Assembly (NCBI RefSeq): GCF_003721435.2
Contig: NZ_CP054585.1
Coordinates: 1,364,001 to 1,428,000 of the forward strand
Length of the DNA: 64,000 nucleotides
Direction of reading: 5' to 3'
From: Halorubrum sp. CBA1229
Lineage (GTDB): Archaea > Halobacteriota > Halobacteria > Halobacteriales > Haloferacaceae
The position numbers were made by a program, and so were the translations under genes. Below are positions 58,017 through 64,000 of the stretch, in pieces. The notes beneath the pieces were generated by a model. That model had not been told where the DNA came from, did no database searches, and worked only from the letters and a program-made list of their open reading frames with translations. The first letter of the stretch is position 1, and every line of letters begins with the position of its first letter.

Positions 58017-58400
58017 ATGAGCGACCCCGAGATCGAGGACCTCGTCGGCGACGTCTCCCCCTCGTTCGAACACGTGCTTTCCTGCGTGTTCGGGATTCGG
58101 GACCACGAGAGCCGCACGTACCTGACGCTACTCGATCACCCGGGGAGCACCGTCGCCGAGCTCGCCGAGACCCTCGACCGAGACCGGTCGAACGTGAACC
58201 GCTCGCTGTCGACGCTGCGGGACAAGGGACTCGTCGAGCGCCGCCGCCGCCTGCTCGACTCGGGCGGCTACGTCTACCAGTACACCGCGATCCCGGTCCC
58301 GGAGGCGAAAGAGCGCCTCCACGACGCGCTCGACGAGTGGGTCGAGGGCGTCCACGCGGCGATCGAGGGCTTCGACCCGGACGACCAAGAGAGCGGTTAG
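58017..58400 (+). CDS. TrmB/MarR-like winged-helix regulator
   Basis: 127 residues. 'HVLSCVFGIRDHESRTYLTLLDHPGSTVAELAETLDRDRSNVNRSLSTLRDKGLVERRRRLLDSGGYVYQYTAIP' is a complete winged helix-turn-helix; 'DRDRSNVNRSLSTLRDKGLV' is the recognition helix and wing entry. A short C-terminal helix probably dimerises. No ligand domain as in full TrmB. The leaderless promoter GCTTTTAACC (57985-57994) is 23-32 bases upstream. It overlaps the converging peptidase gene by 4 bases. Targets unknown. Confidence 0.88.
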   Translation: MSDPEIEDLVGDVSPSFEHVLSCVFGIRDHESRTYLTLLDHPGSTVAELAETLDRDRSNVNRSLSTLRDKGLVERRRRLLDSGGYVYQYTAIPVPEAKERLHDALDEWVEGVHAAIEGFDPDDQESG

Positions 58401-60529
58401 CTCTCGTCCGCCTCGCCCTCCTCGTCTCCGTCTTCCGCGGCGCTCAGTCCCTCCTCGTCGGGGCGGTCGAGCGCCCGCGGCGCGTCGTGGTGCTCGGAGT
58501 AGCCGTCGAACCAGCGGACGATCCGCTCGATGCGGTCGACGACGTGCCCGGGCTCGCCCGAGCGGGAGAGCTCGTGGCCCTCGCGCGGGTAGCGCACGAA
58601 CCGCGTGTCGACGCCGTTCTTCCGGAGGATCCGGTGGTACAGCTCCGCCGTGCAGATCGGCGTCCGGGTGTCGTCCTCGCTGTGGACCAGCAGCGTCGGC
58701 GTCTCGACCTCGTCGGCGTGGCCGGTCGGGGACTGCTCCCAGAGCCACCCGGGCTCCTCGGAGGGGACGGTGTCGAAGTCGCCCTCCAGCAGCTTGTACG
58801 CCCCGTCGGTCGACCCGTAGAAGCCGGTCAGGTCGTAGACGCCGCGCTGGGAGACGGCCGCGCGGAAGTAGTCGGTCTGGCCCACCGCCCACGCGGTCAT
58901 GAACCCGCCGAAGGAGCCGCCGGTGACGAAGGCGTTCGTCTCGTCGACGTACGGGCGCTCCGCGACCGCCTCCACGCCGGCCATCACGTCCGAGAGGGTC
59001 ACGTCGCCCCAGTCGCGCTCGATCGCCTGCATGAACGCCTCGCCGTAGCCGGTCGAGCCGCGTGGGTTCGACCAGAAGACGACGTAGCCGCGGGCCGCGA
59101 GCGTCTGGAACTCGTGCCACATCGTCCCCGCGGTCGACCACATCGCGTGGGGGCCGCCGTGGATCTCGACTGCGAGGGGGAACTCCTCGCCTTCCTCGTC
59201 CTCCTCGCCCCCCTCGCCGTCCGGGTCGAACTCCGGCGGCGTCAGCACCCACCCCTGGATCTCCGTCCCGTCCGACTCGAACCGGATCTCCTCGGGCTTC
59301 GGAATCTCGCGCTCGGCGAGGTAGTCGGCGTTCAGCTCCGTGAGACGGGTCGTCTCGCCGCTCCACGCGTCGTGCGCGAAGACGTCGCCCGGGTGGTCCG
59401 GCTCGCTGGCGGCGAACGCGACGGTCACCTCGCCCGGCCCGGCGCCGTCGTCGCCGCCGACGGTCGCGCCGGAGACGGTCCCCGGCCGGAGGAAGCGCTC
59501 GGGCGCCGCGCCCCCGTCGGCCGGAACGCGCCACAGCGCCGTCTTCCCCTCGTCGGGGGTCGCGAAGTACAGCGTCGCGTCGTCCGGGCCCCACTGCGGC
59601 GCGGCCTCGTAGCCGAGCCCGCGGTCGATCTCGCCCGTGAGGTCGGTCACCGCGCCCGTCTCGCGGTCGACGACGCGGAGGTCGACCGGCTGCATCGACA
59701 CCTGCTCCGGCTCGGCGTGGGTGAACGCGACCCGCCCGTCGGCGGTCGCCGCGATCGCGGCGCCCCAGCCGGTCGTCGTGTGGACGTGCTCGGTCTCGCC
59801 CGACTCGACGTCGTGCGCGCGGATCGCGATCTCCGCGGAGTCGTCGGGGTCGTCGCCGACCTCCTCGGCGAAATAGAGCGTGTCGGCGTCCCCCCAGTCC
59901 GGCGCGGCGAAGTCGGCGTCGCGGTCGGTCACCCGTTCGACGCCCTCGGCGGGGTCCGTCGCGGTCGCGCCGCCGACCGCCGCGTCCGCGTCGACGACGT
60001 ACACGCCCGACCGCCGGCCGTCGAAGAACTGCTGGTCGGAGCGGTAGACGGTGCGGTCGATCACGCGCGGGTCGGGGTGCTCGTCGGGCTCGTACTCCGC
60101 CGGCACCGACAGATCGCGGTCTTCCTCGCGGTCCTCGGCGGTCACCGACTGGACGAAGGCGATCCGCTCCCCGTCGGGCGACCACGCGATCTCCGAGACG
60201 CCGCCGACGACGTCGGTGACCCGCCGGGCCTCGCCGCCGTCGACCGGGAGCACCCACAGCTGCTGGCGGTCGTCGTCGGCACCCCGCGTCGACGTGAACG
60301 CGATCCGGTCGCCGGACGGGCTCCAGCGCGGCTCCGCGTCGGAGCCCTCGGCCAGAGTGAGCCGGCGGGGGTCGCCGCCCGCGACGTCGGCGAGGTACAC
60401 CGTCGCCTCGTACTCCTCGTCGTCGGTCGGCTGGCGTCGCAGGAAGGCGACCCGGTCCCCGTCGGGCGAGATCCGCGGGTCGGCGGGCGTCGCGATGTCT
60501 TGGTAGTCGGCCGCGGTGACGCGCTCCAT
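58397..60529 (-). CDS. S9-family prolyl oligopeptidase-like peptidase
   Basis: 710 residues. The N-terminal beta-propeller of WD40/PD40-like blades contains many 'W-S-P-D-G-x-x-I-A-F' motifs ('PRWSPSGDRIAFTSTRG', 'IAWSPDGERIAFVQS'). The C-terminal alpha/beta hydrolase has 'AFVTGGSFGGFMTAWAV' (nucleophile Ser near 539), 'TLLVHSEDDTRTP' (Asp near 618) and 'RYPREGHELSRSGEP' (His near 651). This is an acylaminoacyl-peptidase type. No signal peptide is seen, so probably cytosolic peptide degradation. Confidence 0.93.
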   Translation of the reverse strand: MERVTAADYQDIATPADPRISPDGDRVAFLRRQPTDDEEYEATVYLADVAGGDPRRLTLAEGSDAEPRWSPSGDRIAFTSTRGADDDRQQLWVLPVDGGEARRVTDVVGGVSEIAWSPDGERIAFVQSVTAEDREEDRDLSVPAEYEPDEHPDPRVIDRTVYRSDQQFFDGRRSGVYVVDADAAVGGATATDPAEGVERVTDRDADFAAPDWGDADTLYFAEEVGDDPDDSAEIAIRAHDVESGETEHVHTTTGWGAAIAATADGRVAFTHAEPEQVSMQPVDLRVVDRETGAVTDLTGEIDRGLGYEAAPQWGPDDATLYFATPDEGKTALWRVPADGGAAPERFLRPGTVSGATVGGDDGAGPGEVTVAFAASEPDHPGDVFAHDAWSGETTRLTELNADYLAEREIPKPEEIRFESDGTEIQGWVLTPPEFDPDGEGGEEDEEGEEFPLAVEIHGGPHAMWSTAGTMWHEFQTLAARGYVVFWSNPRGSTGYGEAFMQAIERDWGDVTLSDVMAGVEAVAERPYVDETNAFVTGGSFGGFMTAWAVGQTDYFRAAVSQRGVYDLTGFYGSTDGAYKLLEGDFDTVPSEEPGWLWEQSPTGHADEVETPTLLVHSEDDTRTPICTAELYHRILRKNGVDTRFVRYPREGHELSRSGEPGHVVDRIERIVRWFDGYSEHHDAPRALDRPDEEGLSAAEDGDEEGEADES

Positions 60530-60620
60530 GGAGTCGGGTCGACCGCCGCGGGCAAAAGGCGTCGGGAGCCGGAAAAGGGGTCGGTCGGGACGTCGCGGAC
60601 GCCCCCGCCTCGGGCGCCCG

Positions 60621-61229
60621 CTACGCGTCGCCGTTCTCGAACGCGAGCGTCACGCCGTCGTCGTCGACGGTCGCGCCCGCGGCGCACACCGGGTGCTCGA
60701 AGTCGGCGCCGAGGACCTCGCTCGCGGCCGCACTCGCGTCCTGACGCTCGCCGTCCGCCGCCGCGAGGGCGTACGGCTCCGGGCTGTCGGTCTCGTAGGT
60801 GGCGACGATCGTCGGCTCGTCGACGGCCTCGACGAGCAGCGCGTCGCGGCGGACGACGCCGACCGTCGCCGTCTCGCTCCCGACGACGCCGGCGATCCGC
60901 GGCGTGTCGTAGTCGTCCTTCTCGAAGTCGAGCGCGAGCAGCGGCGTCGCCAGCGCGTCGCGCGCCGGGTACCCCAGCTCGAGCTTCTCCGCGATCGGGT
61001 CGACGTGCGAGCCGTTGCCGACGACCGCCAGCGGCTCGTCCGCCGGCGTCCGGACCCGCCGCGCGCAGTTGTACGAGACGTACGGGTTGTCCGTCTCGGG
61101 CGCGTCCGGCGTCGGTCCGACCGTGAGGGTCCCGTCGCGGTCGAGCACGCGTCGGTTCGGGAACGAGCGGGAGGAGACGCGGTAGGCGCCGATTCCAGGG
61201 GCGACGACGACGAATCGTCCGACGTACAT
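60621..61229 (-). CDS. purO: IMP cyclohydrolase (archaeal PurO)
   Basis: Last step of archaeal purine synthesis: closes FAICAR to IMP. 202 residues: '[28 protein letters not shown]', '[13 protein letters not shown]', '[50 protein letters not shown]'. These are PurO hallmarks, replacing bacterial PurH. Start ATG 61229. The gene is alone; a 200-base GC-rich gap precedes the tRNA. Confidence 0.92.
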   Translation of the reverse strand: MYVGRFVVVAPGIGAYRVSSRSFPNRRVLDRDGTLTVGPTPDAPETDNPYVSYNCARRVRTPADEPLAVVGNGSHVDPIAEKLELGYPARDALATPLLALDFEKDDYDTPRIAGVVGSETATVGVVRRDALLVEAVDEPTIVATYETDSPEPYALAAADGERQDASAAASEVLGADFEHPVCAAGATVDDDGVTLAFENGDA

Positions 61230-61441
61230 ACAGCTTCGTGGTTATTCGGGCGAGTAAAACGCATCGATATACGCACGTTCGTCGATCAGACTCGGTGCCG
61301 GTCGAGCCCTGTGTTCGCAGCGGCGGCGGGGCCCGCGACTCCGCCTCGCCGTCCCGATCCGCCGCTCTCTGTGAACGCGTGACAGAGGGCCGGCGACGCG
61401 CAACGCTTACAAACACGCACTGGCTATCGATGGTTGCGCAC

Positions 61442-61513
61442 AGTCCATTGGGGTAGTGGCCAATCCTGTTGCCTTCTGGGGGCAACGACCCTGGTTCGAA
61501 TCCAGGATGGACT
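61442..61513 (+). tRNA. tRNA-Gln (anticodon CTG)
   Basis: 72 bases. Acceptor AGTCCAT pairs with ATGGACT; the D-arm contains GGGTAGTGGCC; anticodon stem TTGCC/GGCAA with loop TTCTGGG gives anticodon CTG; the T-arm has CCTGG-TTCGAAT-CCAGG. No intron. CCA is not encoded. Preceded by a weak AT-poor promoter region. Canonical. Confidence 0.95.
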
Positions 61514-61701
61514 ATTCTCGCGGTTCGCCTGTCTCCGACCCCGAACTGGCGCCCCGCTTCGGTTCATCTGCGGGGGTTCGTTTCGCGTGGATCGCCTCGT
61601 TCGCCTCGACGTCTTCTTTCACTTGGAATCAAAAACCGCTCACGTACTGCGGTTTCCAGTAGAAACCAAGGGGTATGGGAACCGTTCGCCCGCCATCCCG
61701 C
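61514..61701. other. Spacer after tRNA-Gln with hairpin
   Basis: 188 bases between the tRNA and the cgi121 stop codon. AAACCGC (61633-61639) pairs with GCGGTTT (61649-61655) in a 7-bp hairpin that runs into an ORB-like box (61651-61679). The rest has no gene-like sequence and no integrase or attachment duplication of the tRNA 3' end. Confidence 0.45.
61651..61679 (+). other. Orphan ORB-like sequence near tRNA-Gln
   Basis: GGTTTCCAGTAGAAACCAAG followed by GGGTATGGG. The dyad GGTTTC/GAAACC is followed by AAGGGGT, as in origin ORBs. It overlaps the second arm of a hairpin and lies about 42 kb from the origin. Confidence 0.55.
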
Positions 61702-62298
61702 TCACTTCTCGACGTCGAGCAGCGCGACCCGCTCGCGGACGACGTCGGTCAGGTCGCCGGCCGTCGCCGCGAGCTCGCGGTCGGAGACGCCGTAGAACTC
61801 CCTGACGCGCTCGGCGTCGAAGTCGCCGTCGCCCGCGCCGTCCGCCTCGGTCGTCAGCTCTTCGACCGCCGCGGCGGCCGCGTCGAGGTCCGCGGCGGGG
61901 CGGTCCGCGCCGGGGACGCCGCCGAAGTCGGCGACGAGCACGGCCGCGCGCTGTTCGCCCTCGGAGACGCCCAGCGCCAGCGCGCGGTCGATCTGCCGTC
62001 GGCCGGCCGCGTACAGCATGATCTCGACGCCCGGGTCGCGCGCGACGGCCTCGCCGCGGGCGACCGCCCGCGCGGCGAGGCGGGTCGCCTCGCGGAGGTG
62101 CGCGTCGGAGACGACGAGGTCGGCGTCGAACGCCTGCACGACCGCGCCGGTCTCGGCGCCGATCTCGTCGAGCCGGGAGAGGAAGCCGTCGAGGTCGTCG
62201 ATCGCGACCGTTCCGCGCACGAGTCGGTGGGGCGGGGTCGGGGGGTCTGGGAGGGCGTCGTCGCTTCCGCCGGTGCCGAGAGCGTCCTCGCCGCTCAC
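61702..62298 (-). CDS. cgi121: KEOPS complex subunit Cgi121
   Basis: 198 residues from GTG 62298. The KEOPS complex makes the t6A modification of tRNA position 37; Cgi121 binds the Bud32 kinase and the tRNA CCA end. Visible family pattern: '[54 protein letters not shown]', '[35 protein letters not shown]'. The start overlaps the hel308 stop (GTGA), a coupling seen in other haloarchaea. Confidence 0.9.
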   Translation of the reverse strand: MSGEDALGTGGSDDALPDPPTPPHRLVRGTVAIDDLDGFLSRLDEIGAETGAVVQAFDADLVVSDAHLREATRLAARAVARGEAVARDPGVEIMLYAAGRRQIDRALALGVSEGEQRAAVLVADFGGVPGADRPAADLDAAAAAVEELTTEADGAGDGDFDAERVREFYGVSDRELAATAGDLTDVVRERVALLDVEK

Positions 62299-64000
62299 TC
62301 GAAATCACCCAGGCTCGCCTGCCCGTCGCCGCTCTCGTCGCTCGCGGAGCCGGCGGTCGCCGCGGCCGACGCCGACTTGTCCGGCCGCACGTCGTCCATC
62401 GACGGGTCCTCGCGGCCGGCGTGCTCGAGGATGCGCTCGGCGGTGCGCTCCCGGCCGCGGAGCGCGCCGAGCACGACTGCCTTGTCGGCCTCGCGGAGGT
62501 CCGCGCGGGTCTCGACGCCGGCCTCGTACAGCCGGCGGGCGCGCTTCCGACCGACGTTGCGGACGCCGGCCAGGTCGAGCAGCTCCTCGCGGACGCCGTA
62601 CTCGATCCGCTTGCGGGCCTCGCGGACCGCGACGACGACGTCGCCGTCGACGCCCTCCACGTCGCGTGCGAGGGTCTCGGCCGCGCGCAGCAGCCACTCC
62701 GCCGTGTCGACTTTCCCGCGGATGTCGCCGGGGCCGACGCCGTACCGCTCCGTGATGCGGTCCTCGTCGACCTCGTTCGCCCAGTCCTCCAGGAGGCGCG
62801 CCGTCTTCAGCGACGCGAGCCAGTCCTCGAAGCGCACGTCCTCGTACTCGGAGGGCACGTCGCCGAGGAACTCGCCCTCGCGCTCGTAGCAGAGCTCGGT
62901 GTACTCCTCGCGGTCCCCGGACTTCAGGTAGAGCTCGTACATGTCGGGGGTGCGGCTGACGAGGTGGTAGAGGCCGAGCGGGGTGACCTCGGGAGCGGCG
63001 GCGTCTCCGCCGCCGTCGGAATCGCTCGCGGCGTCGGCGTCGCCCTCGGAGTTTGGACCCTCGCTCTCCTCGCCGTCCTCGCCGGCCCGCGTGTACGTCC
63101 CGAACCCTGGCTCGTCGCCGTCGTCGTCGGCGGTCATGACGAATTCGCCGGTGTCGGCCCCGCCCGTCGCCGCGTCGGCGTCCCCGACGGCGCCGCCCCC
63201 GACCGACCGGAGCCCGTCGATCATCTCCGCGGCGCTCATCGGGTCGAGGTAGAGCCGCGAGACGGTGTGGCCGATACCGGTCGCGGTCAGGCTCTCGCTC
63301 CCGCCGTCGCGGTCGCGGTCGACGAAGTCGTTGACGGCGAGGTAGTCGAGGACCGTGTCGGTGACGGCTGCGAGCCGCCCCTCGTCGTCCGTCTGGGTCG
63401 CGTAGAGGGTGTTGTCGAGGAAGGAGAGGAGGCCGTCGCGGGTGGAGGCGAAGCCGGAGGCGACGGTGGCGAGCACGTGGGTCCGGAGCGCGGGCTCGGC
63501 GGCGAGCTTCGAGCGGACCGGCTCGGGGTCGGCCCAGAGGTACCGCTCGAACAGCTCCTCCTTCGTGTCCGCGTCGTTCGCGAGCAGGACCGCCTCGCCG
63601 TAGGGGTCGAGCCCGGGCCGCCCGGCGCGCCCGCACATCTGGTGGACCTCCAGCACGTCGAGGGGTTTCATGCCGCCGAACTCCCCGTCGTAGCGGCGCC
63701 AGTCGCGGACGATCACCCGACGCGCGGGGGTGTTGACGCCGGCGGCGAGGGTTGGTGTCGCCGAGATGCACTTGATGAGGCGGTCGCGGAACGCGTCCTC
63801 GACGAGCGACCGGTGCTCGCTCGCGAGCCCCGCGTGGTGGAACGCCGACCCCTGCGCGACCGCGTCGGCGAGGTCCTCCGAGGTGTCCGTGTCGGAGACG
63901 CCGCGGATCTCCTCGGCGAGCTCGCGGAGGCGGTCGCGCTCGTCGTCGGTGAGCCGCGGGCCGGTGACGTCCGTGAGCTTCCGGGCCGACGACTCGGCGT
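62295..64000 (-). CDS. hel308: Hel308/Hjm DNA helicase, C-terminal part
   Basis: ATP-dependent 3'-5' helicase that processes stalled forks. The frame runs past the window end, leaving about 568 residues. Visible: '[28 protein letters not shown]' (motifs IVa-V), motif VI '[16 protein letters not shown]', the winged-helix domain, the ratchet helices and a terminal helix-hairpin-helix '[21 protein letters not shown]'. An unusually long acidic insert (Gly/Asp/Ser-rich, around 63000-63180) interrupts the domain. Coupled to cgi121. Confidence 0.92.
   Translation of the reverse strand, partial: AESSARKLTDVTGPRLTDDERDRLRELAEEIRGVSDTDTSEDLADAVAQGSAFHHAGLASEHRSLVEDAFRDRLIKCISATPTLAAGVNTPARRVIVRDWRRYDGEFGGMKPLDVLEVHQMCGRAGRPGLDPYGEAVLLANDADTKEELFERYLWADPEPVRSKLAAEPALRTHVLATVASGFASTRDGLLSFLDNTLYATQTDDEGRLAAVTDTVLDYLAVNDFVDRDRDGGSESLTATGIGHTVSRLYLDPMSAAEMIDGLRSVGGGAVGDADAATGGADTGEFVMTADDDGDEPGFGTYTRAGEDGEESEGPNSEGDADAASDSDGGGDAAAPEVTPLGLYHLVSRTPDMYELYLKSGDREEYTELCYEREGEFLGDVPSEYEDVRFEDWLASLKTARLLEDWANEVDEDRITERYGVGPGDIRGKVDTAEWLLRAAETLARDVEGVDGDVVVAVREARKRIEYGVREELLDLAGVRNVGRKRARRLYEAGVETRADLREADKAVVLGALRGRERTAERILEHAGREDPSMDDVRPDKSASAAATAGSASDESGDGQASLGDFE

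Noticed and set aside
61442-61513. tRNA-Gln as the attachment site of an integrated element
   Set aside because: No integrase and no second copy of the tRNA 3' end within the window.

Overview
The window is a stretch of a haloarchaeal main chromosome. The evidence is the very acidic proteins, the GC-rich coding sequence, the many leaderless promoters (TATA-like box about 25-28 bases before the start codon), and archaeal or haloarchaeal families: MC1, DP1, Orc1/Cdc6, PurO, Hel308, Cgi121, PspAB, Brp/Blh, DUF5784/5786/5789. A Halorubrum-like organism is my guess, not something the sequence proves. I see no transposase, integrase, CRISPR array or rRNA. There is one tRNA (Gln, CTG).

Layout. 1-9.6 kb: MC1 chromatin protein (cut by the window edge), AbrB-like protein, pyrD, valS, ferredoxin, hemB, PHP phosphoesterase and three haloarchaeal DUF genes. 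9.6-14.2 kb: membrane protein, epimerase-like protein, MBL-fold hydrolase, pspAB and an IMPACT/YigZ gene. 14.4-22.3 kb is the replication-origin neighbourhood: DP1 (small subunit of polymerase D), signal peptidase I, orc1/cdc6, a 1.36 kb gene-poor origin with an inverted pair of ORB elements flanking an AT-rich tract, then the translationally coupled trio oapA-oapB-oapC (arvA-arvB-arvC; small GTPase, DUF2073 protein, zinc-ribbon protein). 22.4-34.5 kb: lysC with a possible leader peptide, a two-part MgtE-type transporter, a methyltransferase, a YkgJ protein, retinal biosynthesis genes (blh, lycopene cyclase) and serB. 35-49 kb: cytochrome P450, soluble PAS transducer, uvrC, thpR, HEAT-repeat and zinc-finger proteins, CNNM-type transporter, serA, thrC, upp. 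50-64 kb: COG0523 GTPase, Get3/ArsA, cstA, cupin, S9 peptidase, purO, tRNA-Gln, cgi121 and the C-terminal part of hel308.

Functional threads. serA and serB supply serine; lysC and thrC belong to aspartate-family synthesis; pyrD, upp and purO make nucleotides; hemB makes tetrapyrroles; lycopene cyclase and Blh convert lycopene to retinal. Replication and repair are represented by orc1, DP1, hel308 and uvrC.

The most unusual material is non-coding. (i) A dispersed repeat family occurs at four intergenic sites (about 4.9-5.1, 28.5-28.9, 34.5-34.9 and 40.2-40.6 kb). It is built from 54-57 bp units with a TATA-like box and a mini reading frame (x-N-T-S-K-A-P-A), joined to a cluster of perfect short-loop hairpins. 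(ii) ORB-like origin-recognition sequences lie well away from the origin, at 45.03 and 61.65 kb. (iii) A 15-bp palindrome is shared by the promoters of two cysteine-rich protein genes. (iv) A seven-copy 24-bp tandem repeat precedes a small membrane protein gene.
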